Below, one piece after another: positions 35,222 through 44,732 of a DNA stretch of 64,000 bases. Numbering within the stretch: position 1 is the first letter of the stretch; every line of letters begins with the position of its first letter. Origin of the DNA: Salivita marina (lineage in GTDB: Bacteria; Pseudomonadota; Gammaproteobacteria; Pseudomonadales; Azotimanducaceae); the NCBI GenBank assembly GCA_038144425.1, contig JAYQNS010000002.1:992001-1056000 (forward strand). The letters run 5' to 3'. Under the pieces are notes generated by a model. It was not told the origin of the DNA. It worked only from the letters and a program-made list of their open reading frames with translations, and did no database searches. Made by a program: the position numbers and the translations under genes.

Positions 35222-35968
35222 ATGACCATCGGTTTGATCGCGGGGACGGGTTTCGAAAACTTCGACGCCATGATGGTCGAAAACAGCCTGACCCTTTCCA
35301 CCCCCTGGGGCGCACCCTCCGGACCCTTGCTTCGGGGCTCGCTCGGTGGCGCCCCTGTGCTCTACCTAGCGCGCCACGGCAAGGGCCATGCCCTGGCTCC
35401 TCACGCAATCAACTACCGCGCGAACATAGCGGCCCTGAAGGAAGCTGGGGCGAAGGCCATCCTTTCCGTCTACACCGTGGGCGGCATCACCGAGCCGACC
35501 TGGGTCCCCGGCACTCTGGTGGTCCCGCACCAGCTCATTGACTACACCTGGGGCCGGGAGCAGAGCTATTCCCTGGAAGGGGAGGTGCTCCACGTCGACT
35601 TCACCAATCCCTACGATGAAACGCTGCGTCAAGCGCTCCTGACTGCAGCGGCGCCCGTGCAAGCCGAGGCATCCCTACCCTTGGTCGGCGATGGCGTTTA
35701 TGCCGCCGTGCAGGGACCCCGGCTGGAAACCGCTGCGGAAGTCGACCGGCTGGAGCGCGACGGGTGCACGATCGTGGGCATGACGGGCATGCCTGAAGCT
35801 GGGCTTGCTCGGGAGCTGGACCTCCCCCTGGCGGGGCTTGGGCTGGTGGTCAATCCCGCTGCGGGCCGAGGCTCGGTGAGCCTGCCGGAAATCATGGCTG
35901 CTGCAGAGGCAGGGCGGGGCCGGATCATGGCGGTGCTGGCAGCCGCTGCCGCCGCCCTTGGGGCCTAG
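35222..35968 (+). CDS. Probable S-methyl-5'-thioinosine phosphorylase
   Basis: A 248-residue purine nucleoside phosphorylase of the MTAP/PNP group: IGLIAGTGF at the start, ARHGKGHALAPHAINYRANI, and GVYAAVQGPRLETAAEV. In P. aeruginosa the equivalent gene (PA3004) encodes an MTI phosphorylase, as I recall; the sequence alone does not exclude MTA or purine nucleosides. GGGAGG precedes the ATG. Together with the upstream PRTase it would recycle the methylthio-purine to IMP. Stop shares CTAG 35965-35968 with csiV. Confidence 0.85.
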   Translation: MTIGLIAGTGFENFDAMMVENSLTLSTPWGAPSGPLLRGSLGGAPVLYLARHGKGHALAPHAINYRANIAALKEAGAKAILSVYTVGGITEPTWVPGTLVVPHQLIDYTWGREQSYSLEGEVLHVDFTNPYDETLRQALLTAAAPVQAEASLPLVGDGVYAAVQGPRLETAAEVDRLERDGCTIVGMTGMPEAGLARELDLPLAGLGLVVNPAAGRGSVSLPEIMAAAEAGRGRIMAVLAAAAAALGA

Positions 35969-36825
35969 GGGTCTACGGGCCGGACCTCGATGAGCACGGC
36001 CAGGCGCGGATGGTCGATATGGTGAAGTTCTTCGGAACGCATGCGCCGCGCCAGCGGGATTTCAAGCCAGCCATTCCCCTCTCGAAGAAAAACCGTTCCC
36101 GATAGGTGCAGGAAGCGCCGAAGATCTACCCCAAGGCTGCCCGTGAGCCCTGGGGTCTCCTCGCTTTCCGGGAGCCAAAGGGCGAGGGGAAGGGTGGGCT
36201 CGTTCTCCTCGAGCACGGCGCGCCAGCCAAAATGCCCCACTATGCCGAATTCCGCACTTCGAGCTAGGGTCCGTCGCGCGCCCCCGAAGCGTAGCTCTCG
36301 GGCCGTGAGGGGCCGCCAGCGCTCGAAGTCGTCGGCCCCCGCTTCCCGCAGGGCGAGGGCCGGGGTGAGCGCTGGGGCCTGTTGGAGTCCGAAGGCGGGA
36401 ACGCTGCGGCCCTCCGGAGCCAGGAAGAAGGCGAGGGGGCGCGGGGGGCCCGGCGTCCCGGCCCAGCGAAGGGATTGGATGCTTTGGATGGTTTCTAGGC
36501 TCCTGCCTTCCAGGGATCGGAGCTGAGCAAGTTGATCGAGGAAGTCGTCTACTTCAGGGCTGAGGCCCGGGGTGACCCAGCGCAGGGTCGGGCCCTGGCC
36601 AATGCTGTCCCAAAGAGTTTTGGCCTGCCCAGGATTGGCGGGGCGCGGTGCATCGAAGCGCAGGGCATGGGCGGGCAGCGCCGCGGCCTTACGAAGCGGG
36701 AGCTGCTCCTCCGTGATGGCCAGAGCCGCCAGGGGTTCCACAAAGAGGACTTCGATATCGAAGGTCTCGCTTCGAGCCAGGATGGGCAGGAGCGCGAGCC
36801 CGAGTAAAAAAAGGCGCCTAGCCAT
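35965..36825 (-). CDS. CsiV family protein
   Basis: A 286-residue protein with a signal peptide (RLFLLGLALLPILARS) and the CsiV-type segments FDIEVLFVE, and SGTVFLREGNGWLEI, RMRSEELHHIDHPRLAVLIEVRP near the end. CsiV-like genes lie next to mfd in many gammaproteobacteria; in Shewanella CsiV was described as an intracellular-signal or D-amino-acid stress protein binding peptidoglycan. Start overlaps the mfd stop by 8 bases on the same strand. Function of this homologue is inferred. Confidence 0.82.
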   Translation of the reverse strand: MARRLFLLGLALLPILARSETFDIEVLFVEPLAALAITEEQLPLRKAAALPAHALRFDAPRPANPGQAKTLWDSIGQGPTLRWVTPGLSPEVDDFLDQLAQLRSLEGRSLETIQSIQSLRWAGTPGPPRPLAFFLAPEGRSVPAFGLQQAPALTPALALREAGADDFERWRPLTARELRFGGARRTLARSAEFGIVGHFGWRAVLEENEPTLPLALWLPESEETPGLTGSLGVDLRRFLHLSGTVFLREGNGWLEIPLARRMRSEELHHIDHPRLAVLIEVRPVDP

Positions 36826-39800
36826 GACGCCCTGCCGGCTTTGCCAGAGCGTCGAGAAGCCCCTCTACCGTGTGCATGCGCTGTTCCGGCGTCTCCATAG
36901 GCAGGCGGAAGCGCAGGCGTTGCCCCCCTTCGAGGCGGTAACGATTCGGGCTTTGCTGAACCATAGTGATGAGTGCCATGGGATCGAGGGTGGGCTCCTG
37001 AGCAAAATCCAAGCGCCCATTTTCCGCCCCGGCGTTTACCCGGGTGACGCCGAGGGCCTCCGCCTTTAATTTCAGCCGCGTCACTTCAAAGAGGGTTTTC
37101 AAGGGCGGGGGCAAGAGACCGAAGCGGTCGATCATGCTGCGTTGCACGTCCTTCAGGGCTTCCTCGTCCTCGGCACTGGCGATTTGCTTATAGGCAATCA
37201 GCCGGGCATGAACGTCCGGGAGGTAGTCGTCGGGGATCAGGGCGGGGAGGTGGAGGTCCACCTCAACCCCCGTACCGAGAGGGGCATCGAGATTCGCCTC
37301 CTTCCCCGCCCTCAGCGCCGCCGTGGCGCGCTCCAGCATATCCATATACAAGGTGAAGCCGATGGCTTCGATTTGCCCCGACTGCTCGTCCCCAAGCAAT
37401 TCCCCCGCCCCCCGAATCTCAAGGTCGTGGGTCGCTAGGCTAAAGCCTGCGCCGAGATCCCCGGCGGCCTCGATGGCCTCCAGGCGCTTTTGCGCATCGG
37501 TCGTCATGGCCTTGACGTGGGGCGTGAGCAGGTAAGCGTAGGCCTGGCGGTTTGAGCGGCCCACCCGGCCCCGAAGCTGGTGCAGCTGAGCCAGGCCAAA
37601 GCGATCAGCGCGCTCGATGATGATGGTGTTCGCGTTGGGAACATCGATCCCCGTCTCAATAATCGTGCTGCAGAGGAGCACGTTGGCACGGCGATGGTAG
37701 AAGTCGCTCATGACCTGCTCGAGTTCCCGCTCCCGCATCTGCCCATGGCCCACGGCCACGCGAGCTTCGGGAATAAGGGCACGCAGCCGTTCGGCAGCTT
37801 GCTCGATGGTGCGCACCTCATTGTGCACGAAGAATACCTGACCGCCCCGGAGCAGTTCCCGGAGCGCCGCTTCCTTCACCAGCCCGTCGGAGGCTTCCCG
37901 CACAAAGGTTTTAATCGATAGGCGCTGCTGCGGCGGCGTGGCGATGATGGAGAGGTCGCGAAGGCCGTGCATGGACATATTTAGGGTGCGGGGAATGGGC
38001 GTGGCGGTGAGGGTGAGTACGTCCACTTCGGCGCGTAGCGCTCTAAGCTGCTCTTTCTGCCGCACCCCAAAGCGGTGCTCCTCATCGATGATAATGAGCC
38101 CGAGGCGGGCGTACTCAAACTCCTTGCTGAGCAGCTTGTGCGTCCCCACGATGATGTCGATTTTTCCGGCTTTCAGGCGGTCCGCGACGGCTTTGACCTC
38201 GCTGGTGCTGCGAAAGCGCGACAGCACCTCCACGCGCACCGGCCAATCGGCAAAGCGGTCGCTAAAGGTTTCAAAGTGCTGTTGGGCGAGGAGGGTGGTG
38301 GGCACGAGCACGGCGATCTGGCGCTCCCCGGCCACGGCCAGGTAGGCCGCGCGCATGGCCACTTCCGTTTTCCCAAAGCCAACGTCTCCGCAGACCAGGC
38401 GATCCATGGCCCGGGCTGCGGTCATGTCCTCTAGCACGGCGGCGATGGCCCGTTCCTGATCGTCCGTCTCCTCAAAAGGAAAGGCGCCGGCAAAGCGCTC
38501 GTAGTCCGCGTCTGGGGCCGGGAAGGCGTGGCCCGGTCGGAGCTCCCGGCGCGCATAGATATCGAGAAGCTCCGCGGCGACGTCCCGGACCTTTTCCGCG
38601 GCCTTGCGTCGGGCCTTCTCCCACTGCTCCGAGCCCAGGCGGTGCAGGGGCGCGTGAGCCTCATCGGCGCCGCTGTAGCGGGAGATGAGGTGCATGTTTG
38701 CCACGGGCACGTAGAGCTTGCTTCCGCCGGCGTACTCGAGGGTCAAAAATTCCTGGGCGCCGTCGTCTAGGGCCATGGTTTCGAGCCCAAGATAGCGACC
38801 GACCCCGTGCTCGTTATGAACCACGGGGGCCCCGGGGGTGAGTTCGGAGAGGCTGCGAACGATGAGCTCCGGCGCGTCCCCGGCGCCTTTTTTCCGGCGC
38901 CGGGATTGCTGTACCCGCTCACCCAGCAGGTCCGCCTCCGTGATTACCGCGAGCCTTTGGTCCGGAAGGTGGAAACCATGAAAGAGGGGGGCGAGGGTGA
39001 GGCCCAGGCCAGGCCCTTCGGCGAAGAAGGCTTCAAGATCGGAGACGGGGGAGACCGCCAGTCCGCCCCGGGCCAGCGTTTCCCGGAGGAGCTCCCGGCG
39101 TCCCGCCGATTCAGCGCAGATCAGGACCCGCTCCGGGGCGTCGTCCCCGGCGAGAAAGACTTTTAGGCGATCAAGTCGGGCCTGCACATCCTCGCTGTAG
39201 CTGAGGTCTGGAAGGGGGCGGACCGCGAAGTCGAATCCGTCCCCAACGTCCGTGCTCAGGCGGAGCTGGCCAAAGCGCCCAAGCTGCTCGAAGAGCTCGT
39301 CGGCGCTTTGGAACAGGGTATCCGGGGGCAGGATGGGTCGCTGAGGGTCATAGCGCAGATTCTCGAAGCGGCCCTTCACCTCCTGCCGGAAGGCCTCCGC
39401 AGCGGGCGCCGTGCCCTCGAGGAAGGCTACCAAAGTGCCCTCCGGAAGGTAGGTCGGTAGGCTATCGAGGGCGTCAAAAAACAGCGGCAGGTAATACTCA
39501 ACGCCTGCCGGCGCGCTGCCCTGAGCCACATCCTGGTAGATCGGGCAGGCCCGGGCGTCGACATCAAAGGCGAGATGCCAGCGATCCTTAAAGCCCTTCA
39601 GCGCCGCCTCATCGAGGGGGAATTCCTTCGCCGGCAAAAGCCGCAGGGCGTCCAGGGTTTCGAGGGTGCGCTGCGATTCGGGGTCGAAGGTGCGCAGCGA
39701 TTCGATTTCGTCATCAAAGAGGTCGATGCGAAAGGGGTGAGCGCTCCCCATGGGAAAGATATCGATGAGCGCACCTCGGACGGCATACTCCCCATGCTCG

Positions 39801-40291
39801 AGCACCGTATCCACGCGCCGATAGCCCGCGGCGTGGAAGCGCTTCAGGTTCTCGTCTCGATCGAACTGATCGCCCTTACGCAGGGCTAGGGTGCGCCCGA
39901 GGAGCCAGTTCAAGGGAGAGATGCGGTGGAGGAGGGTGGTGATTGGGCTCACCAGGACGCCCCGGCGCAGCGAGGGTAGAGCCGCAAGGGTTGCCAGCCG
40001 TTGGGAAATGATCGCCTCGTGGGGGGAGAAGCTGTCGTAGGCGAGCGTTTCCCAGTCCGGGAAGTGAAGCACTTCCGGGTCTGAGGGCTGGCTTAGGAAG
40101 AAGGCCAGCTCGCTCTCTAGGCGGTTGGCGCTTTCCGTGTCGGCGGTGACCACCAGTAGCGGCGCATCCTGGGCCCGGGCCGCGGCGGCTAGGGCCAGGG
40201 CGTCGGCCCCCGGCAGTAGGCCTCGCCAGCGCAGGCGACGCTCCGCGTTGTGGGGACGGGGAGGCGCGAAAGGATCGGCGCGGTGACTCAT
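36818..40291 (-). CDS. mfd: Transcription-repair coupling factor
   Basis: About 1157 residues from the ATG at 40291 (an upstream in-frame ATG at 40327 is not family-like). Order: UvrB-like N-domain (DWETLAYDSFSPHE), RNA polymerase interaction domain (VVHNEHGVGRYLGLE, LTLEYAGGSKLYVPV), then the RecG-like translocase with Walker A CGDVGFGKTEVAMRA, IIDEEHRFGV, the TRG motif region, and the C-terminal domain D7. It removes RNA polymerase stalled at lesions and recruits UvrA. Divergent from gap. Confidence 0.98.
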   Translation of the reverse strand: MSHRADPFAPPRPHNAERRLRWRGLLPGADALALAAAARAQDAPLLVVTADTESANRLESELAFFLSQPSDPEVLHFPDWETLAYDSFSPHEAIISQRLATLAALPSLRRGVLVSPITTLLHRISPLNWLLGRTLALRKGDQFDRDENLKRFHAAGYRRVDTVLEHGEYAVRGALIDIFPMGSAHPFRIDLFDDEIESLRTFDPESQRTLETLDALRLLPAKEFPLDEAALKGFKDRWHLAFDVDARACPIYQDVAQGSAPAGVEYYLPLFFDALDSLPTYLPEGTLVAFLEGTAPAAEAFRQEVKGRFENLRYDPQRPILPPDTLFQSADELFEQLGRFGQLRLSTDVGDGFDFAVRPLPDLSYSEDVQARLDRLKVFLAGDDAPERVLICAESAGRRELLRETLARGGLAVSPVSDLEAFFAEGPGLGLTLAPLFHGFHLPDQRLAVITEADLLGERVQQSRRRKKGAGDAPELIVRSLSELTPGAPVVHNEHGVGRYLGLETMALDDGAQEFLTLEYAGGSKLYVPVANMHLISRYSGADEAHAPLHRLGSEQWEKARRKAAEKVRDVAAELLDIYARRELRPGHAFPAPDADYERFAGAFPFEETDDQERAIAAVLEDMTAARAMDRLVCGDVGFGKTEVAMRAAYLAVAGERQIAVLVPTTLLAQQHFETFSDRFADWPVRVEVLSRFRSTSEVKAVADRLKAGKIDIIVGTHKLLSKEFEYARLGLIIIDEEHRFGVRQKEQLRALRAEVDVLTLTATPIPRTLNMSMHGLRDLSIIATPPQQRLSIKTFVREASDGLVKEAALRELLRGGQVFFVHNEVRTIEQAAERLRALIPEARVAVGHGQMRERELEQVMSDFYHRRANVLLCSTIIETGIDVPNANTIIIERADRFGLAQLHQLRGRVGRSNRQAYAYLLTPHVKAMTTDAQKRLEAIEAAGDLGAGFSLATHDLEIRGAGELLGDEQSGQIEAIGFTLYMDMLERATAALRAGKEANLDAPLGTGVEVDLHLPALIPDDYLPDVHARLIAYKQIASAEDEEALKDVQRSMIDRFGLLPPPLKTLFEVTRLKLKAEALGVTRVNAGAENGRLDFAQEPTLDPMALITMVQQSPNRYRLEGGQRLRFRLPMETPEQRMHTVEGLLDALAKPAGRHG

Positions 40292-40343
40292 GGGGGCCTC
40301 ACAAACTCGGGTTTTGCTAGTGTACACCCCGCGGGGTGGCCAA

Positions 40344-40352
40344 GGGGGGGGG
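40344..40352. repeat. Nine-base poly-G run between mfd and gap
   Basis: Nine consecutive G at 40344-40352 lie in the mfd-gap intergenic region, 76 bases before the gap GTG and just before a TTGATA-like hexamer at 40358. Length could vary by slippage or be miscounted in sequencing. Confidence 0.6.
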
Positions 40353-40428
40353 AACTATTGATAATGCCGCCCTTTCTGGTTTCTAAAGACCTGCCCCAGG
40401 GTAAGAAAATCTCTAAAAGGAGTTCGCC

Positions 40429-41901
40429 GTGGCCTTACCGAGCCTTGATGATTCTTTCCCCGATTGGAAACAGCGGGAGGCGCTCGCGGAAGCCATGATT
40501 CCCATTATCGGTAAGCTATACCGTGGAAATGTGGTGACTTACTGTTACGGACGGGCCCTCTATAACCAAAGCGTTACCAGCATTATGAAGGCGCACCGCT
40601 ACGTGCGTCAGGTTGAACGAAACGAACTGTCGGAGTTCGAGAGCTACCCCATCTTCGAAGCCATGGCGTCCCTGGATCTCGGTCCCTGCCACATTGACGT
40701 AGGCAAGCTGGCCACCCAGTTTATGGCGGAAACGGCAGAGACCGGCATCGATGCGGAAGCCTTCGTGCGCCGGGCCTGCGCGGAAGTGATCGGCCGTCAT
40801 ACGCCGCCCATCAGCGAGCCCCAGGACGTAGTACTTTACGGCTTTGGGCGCATTGGCCGGCTCGCGGCCCGCTTACTCGTAGAAAAAACTGGCGGCGGCC
40901 AGCAGCTTCGCCTGCGCGCCATCGTGGTTCGCCCCTCCAAGGTGGAGAACGATCTCGAAAAGCGCGCAAGCCTCCTGCGTCGGGATTCGGTGCATGGGCG
41001 ATTTAACGGCACCATTCGGGTCGATGAAGAAAACCAGGCCATCATTGCCAACGGCAACGTGATCCGCATGATCTACGCGAGCGATCCGGCCACCGTGGAC
41101 TACGAGGCCTACGGCATTCGCAACGCTATCGTTATCGACAACACCGGCGCATGGCGAGACGAAGCGGGACTTGGGCAGCACCTAAAGGCAAAGGGTGCCA
41201 CCAAGGTCATCGTGACCGCGCCGGGGAAGGGTGCGATCAAGAACATCGTTTCCGGGGTGAACAGTCACCTGGTGGAGTCCAGCGATCAGATATTAGCGGC
41301 GGCGTCGTGTACCACCAACGCCGTGGTGCCGGTGCTGAAGGCCATGCAAGAGAAGTTTGGTATTGCCTATGGACACCTAGAGACCGTCCACGCCTACACC
41401 AATGATCAAAATTTAATCGACAACTTCCACAAGAAAAATCGCCGGGGCCGGGGCGCCGCGCAGAACATGGTCATAACCGAGACCGGCGCTTCCTCCGCGG
41501 TGGTGAAACTCATGCCCGAGCTTACCGGTAGGCTCACGGGAAATGCGATCCGGGTGCCGACACCCAACGTCTCTTTGGCCATCTGCAACCTGACGCTGGA
41601 AAAAGAGACCACGGTGGAGGAGGTCAACGAGTACCTGCGCTGGGCGGCCCTTCATTCTTCCCTGCAGCGCCAGATCGACTTCACCACCTCCCCTGAGGTG
41701 GTATCCACGGACTTCGTGGGGAACCGGCATGCCAGTATCGTCGATGGAGTAGCCTCCATCGTCGACGGCAAGCGCTGCGTCCTCTATGTGTGGTACGACA
41801 ATGAGTTCGGCTACACCTGCCAGGTGGTGCGGATCGTCCAGCGCTGGGCGGGCATTCGCTACCCCCTGATTCCCAGTGACGTCGCAAAAACGGGCTTTTA
41901 A
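40429..41901 (+). CDS. Glyceraldehyde-3-phosphate dehydrogenase, long form
   Basis: A 490-residue GAPDH with about 130 residues before the Rossmann domain (LYGFGRIGRLAARLL, near 136). Catalytic Cys294 is in AASCTTNAVV, and WYDNEFGYTCQVVR is near the end. The N-terminal extension is predicted helical (KQREALAEAMIPIIGKLYRG). P. aeruginosa has a similar long protein next to mfd, from memory. Start is GTG at 40429 with AAAGGAG before it. Likely gluconeogenic or glycolytic; coenzyme preference is not determined by sequence. Confidence 0.92.
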   Translation: MALPSLDDSFPDWKQREALAEAMIPIIGKLYRGNVVTYCYGRALYNQSVTSIMKAHRYVRQVERNELSEFESYPIFEAMASLDLGPCHIDVGKLATQFMAETAETGIDAEAFVRRACAEVIGRHTPPISEPQDVVLYGFGRIGRLAARLLVEKTGGGQQLRLRAIVVRPSKVENDLEKRASLLRRDSVHGRFNGTIRVDEENQAIIANGNVIRMIYASDPATVDYEAYGIRNAIVIDNTGAWRDEAGLGQHLKAKGATKVIVTAPGKGAIKNIVSGVNSHLVESSDQILAAASCTTNAVVPVLKAMQEKFGIAYGHLETVHAYTNDQNLIDNFHKKNRRGRGAAQNMVITETGASSAVVKLMPELTGRLTGNAIRVPTPNVSLAICNLTLEKETTVEEVNEYLRWAALHSSLQRQIDFTTSPEVVSTDFVGNRHASIVDGVASIVDGKRCVLYVWYDNEFGYTCQVVRIVQRWAGIRYPLIPSDVAKTGF

Positions 41902-42001
41902 CTGCATTTAAGCAGTCGTCCATGAAAGTTCTAGGGCCTGTATAGGCACTGTTCACCGCTCTCGCGGCCCTGTCCAACTGGTAGGGCCGAAGTCCGGTCA
42001 T

Positions 42002-42007
42002 TATAAT
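42002..42007 (+). promoter_or_regulatory. Possible -10 element in the nqrA leader region
   Basis: A perfect TATAAT at 42002-42007 occurs in the 284-base region between gap and nqrA, but no good -35 sits 16-18 bases upstream. The gene-free region also holds a short hairpin after gap (ACTGC/GCAGT, 41901-41916) without a T-tract and the inverted repeat described next. Confidence 0.3.
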
Positions 42008-42138
42008 TCTGCCGGCTTCAGAATGCTTCGGCGGTCCTAGGGCGGTCGTTGCTGCGCTGGGCGAGCGGCGGGAAACACACGAAAGGTCCCGCAGTTTTGG
42101 AGCCTGCAATCCCCACGCGTGTTCGTGGGCCGAGCCAT

Positions 42139-42157
42139 CGACAAACTGGGTTTGTCG
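42139..42157. promoter_or_regulatory. Inverted repeat upstream of nqrA
   Basis: A perfect 8-base inverted repeat, CGACAAAC-TGG-GTTTGTCG, lies 28 bases before the nqrA ATG. No T-tract follows. It could be an operator or an RNA hairpin in the leader. Confidence 0.5.
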
Positions 42158-42185
42158 GCCTGAGCAAGGGTGCAGCAGCCAAAGC

Positions 42186-43532
42186 ATGATCAGCCTTAAG
42201 CGTGGTCTCGATTTGCCCATCACGGGCACCCCCGAACCAACCATTGAAGACGCAAGGCCTTCGCGCCAGGTCGCCGTCCTCGGCCCCGACTTCATCGGAA
42301 TGAAACCCACCATGGCGGTCCAGGAAGGGGACCGGGTGGAGAAGGGGCAGGTTCTCTTCGACGATAAAAAGAATCCTGGCGTAGTCTTTACGGCGCCGGC
42401 GGCGGGCACGATCAGTGCCATTCACCGCGGCGCCAAGCGCGCTCTCCAGTCTGTGGTCATTGACGTAGACGAAGCAGGGGGTGCGGTTGCCTTCCCGGTG
42501 ATCGGCCCCGAGGCCATTGCTGGGGTAGAGCGCAGCGCGCTGGTGGAGGCGCTGGTGGCCAGCGGCCTCTGGACCGCCCTGCGCACCCGGCCCTTCTCCC
42601 GCATTCCCGAGAGGGACAGCATGCCGGCGGCGATCTTCGTGACCGCCATGGACACCCAGCCCCTTGCGGCAGACCCCGTAATGGCGGTAGCGGACCAGCC
42701 CGACGCTCTTAGCCATGGCCTCGACGCCTTGGCCCGCCTTACGGAAGGCAAGGTCTATCTGTGCACGGCGCCTGGGGTCACCCTGCCCACCGGCAGCGAC
42801 GCTCGGATCCAGCAGGAAAGCTTTGCCGGCCCCCATCCCGCCGGGCTCCCGGGCACGCACATCCATTGTCTCGAGCCCGTTTCCGCGCAAAAGTCCGTTT
42901 GGCACATCGGTCTTCAGGACGTGGTGGCGCTGGGTCGGACCTTGCTCGACGGCGAGCTGTACACGCAGCGCGTGGTGGCCCTCGGGGGCCCGGCGGTGAC
43001 CCGCCCGCGGCTGCTGCGGACCGTGCTCGGGGCCAGCATTGATGAGCTGACAGCTGGTGAGCTCAGCAGCGGCGATTTGCGGGTCCTATCCGGTTCCGTA
43101 TTCTCGGGCCGTAGTGCCCGAGGTGCGCTTGCTTTCCTCGGCCGCTACCACAGCCAGATCTCCGTGCTCGCGGAAGACCGGAGCCGGCCCTTCCTTCATT
43201 ATCTGCGCCCGGGGAGCGAAGCCTTCTCCGTGCTGCCTGTTTTCCTGTCTCGGCTGGCGCCGAAGAAGCGTTTCCCCTTTACCACCAGCGCGAATGGTTC
43301 GGCGCGAGCCATGGTGCCCGTGGGGGCCTACGAGGCCGTTATGCCCCTGGATATTCTGCCCACGCAGCTGTTGCGCAGCCTGCTGGTGGGGGATATCGAG
43401 ACCTCCATCGCCCTCGGGGCGCTGGAGCTTGACGAGGAAGACTTGGCCCTGTGCACCTTCGCGTGCCCGGGCAAATATGAGTACGGCCCCGTGCTTCGGG
43501 GTCTCCTCGACCGCATCGAGAAGGAGGGCTAG
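42186..43532 (+). CDS. nqrA: Na+-translocating NADH:quinone reductase subunit A
   Basis: A 448-residue NqrA beginning SLKRGLDLPITGTPE, the typical family N-terminus, then VLGPDFIGMKPTM and GDRVEKGQVLF. NqrA is the peripheral cytoplasmic subunit and is implicated in quinone binding. First gene of nqrABCDEF; the stop lies 3 bases before the nqrB GTG. The complex couples NADH oxidation by ubiquinone to Na+ export. Confidence 0.97.
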   Translation: MISLKRGLDLPITGTPEPTIEDARPSRQVAVLGPDFIGMKPTMAVQEGDRVEKGQVLFDDKKNPGVVFTAPAAGTISAIHRGAKRALQSVVIDVDEAGGAVAFPVIGPEAIAGVERSALVEALVASGLWTALRTRPFSRIPERDSMPAAIFVTAMDTQPLAADPVMAVADQPDALSHGLDALARLTEGKVYLCTAPGVTLPTGSDARIQQESFAGPHPAGLPGTHIHCLEPVSAQKSVWHIGLQDVVALGRTLLDGELYTQRVVALGGPAVTRPRLLRTVLGASIDELTAGELSSGDLRVLSGSVFSGRSARGALAFLGRYHSQISVLAEDRSRPFLHYLRPGSEAFSVLPVFLSRLAPKKRFPFTTSANGSARAMVPVGAYEAVMPLDILPTQLLRSLLVGDIETSIALGALELDEEDLALCTFACPGKYEYGPVLRGLLDRIEKEG

Positions 43533-43535
43533 GTC

Positions 43536-44732
43536 GTGAGCTTACGCAGTGTGCTAGATCGTCTCGAGCCGGAATTCGAGAAGGGCGGCAAGTATGAAAA
43601 GTGGGCGGCGCTCTATGAGGCCGTTGATACGGCGCTCTATAAGCCTAGCCGGGTCACGGGGGGCGCCTCTCACGTTCGCGACAGCATCGATCTCAAGCGG
43701 ATCATGATTACGGTGTGGCTGTGCACCTTCCCCGCGATGTTTGCGGGCATGTACGCCATTGGTCACAACGCCAACGAGGCCCTGGCGGCCCTTGGGCTCG
43801 CCGCGGCCGACGGCTGGCGCGGCGCTGTTATCGGCACCTTCGCCGGCTTTGATCCCGCAAGTGCTTGGGACTGCCTGGTTCATGGGGCCCTTTACTTCCT
43901 GCCGGCCTACGCGGTCACCTTCCTAGTGGGGGGGTTCTGGGAGGTACTCTTTGCCTCAAAGCGGGGCCACGAGGTAAACGAAGGCTTTTTCGTGACCAGC
44001 GTGCTCTTCGCCCTAACCCTTCCTCCGACGATTCCCCTATGGCTCGTGGCCCTCGGGATTAGCTTCGGGGTGATCATCGGTAAGGAAGTTTTCGGCGGCA
44101 CGGGCAAAAACTTCCTGAACCCGGCCCTCACGGGGCGCGCCTTCCTGTACTTCGCCTATCCCGCGTCCATGTCCGGAGACGCAGTGTGGACGGCAGTGGA
44201 CGGCTACACGTCGGCAACGCCCCTGGGCCGGGCCGCCCTTGGGGAAGACTACGGCGTGAGCTGGATGGATGCCTTCCTAGGCACCATGCCAGGTTCCATG
44301 GGGGAGGTCTCGACCCTAGCAATCCTCCTCGGCGGCGCCGCCTTGGTGCTCATGCGCATCGCCAACTGGCGAATCATGGCTGGGGTGGTGTTGGGCGGTG
44401 CACTCATGACCCTGCTCTTTAATGGCCTGGGTTCCGAGACCAATCCGCTCTTCGCCATGCCCTTCAGCTGGCACTTCGTCCTCGGGGGCTTCGCCTTCGG
44501 TGCCGTATTTATGGCCACGGACCCGGTCTCGGCGTCCATGACCAATACCGGGCGCTACTTCTACGGAGCGCTCATTGGCGCCCTGTGCATCCTCATTCGG
44601 GTGGTGAACCCGGCTTTCCCGGAAGGGATGATGCTTGCCATTTTGTTTGGGAATCTCTTTGCACCGCTCATCGATAACGTGGTGGTGCAGGCCAACATCA
44701 AGCGGAGGATCGCGCGCAATGTCGCAGCCTAA
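43536..44732 (+). CDS. nqrB: Na+-NQR subunit B
   Basis: A 398-residue membrane subunit. The covalent FMN threonine is predicted as Thr228 in GYTSATPLG (equivalent to Thr236 of Vibrio). Several membrane segments follow. GTG start at 43536. It overlaps nqrC by 14 bases. Together with D and E it forms the Na+ and quinone path. Confidence 0.97.
   Translation: MSLRSVLDRLEPEFEKGGKYEKWAALYEAVDTALYKPSRVTGGASHVRDSIDLKRIMITVWLCTFPAMFAGMYAIGHNANEALAALGLAAADGWRGAVIGTFAGFDPASAWDCLVHGALYFLPAYAVTFLVGGFWEVLFASKRGHEVNEGFFVTSVLFALTLPPTIPLWLVALGISFGVIIGKEVFGGTGKNFLNPALTGRAFLYFAYPASMSGDAVWTAVDGYTSATPLGRAALGEDYGVSWMDAFLGTMPGSMGEVSTLAILLGGAALVLMRIANWRIMAGVVLGGALMTLLFNGLGSETNPLFAMPFSWHFVLGGFAFGAVFMATDPVSASMTNTGRYFYGALIGALCILIRVVNPAFPEGMMLAILFGNLFAPLIDNVVVQANIKRRIARNVAA

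Noticed and set aside
41901..41916. Terminator after gap
   Set aside because: ACTGC/GCAGT is a 5-base stem with no downstream T-tract, so it is too weak to call.
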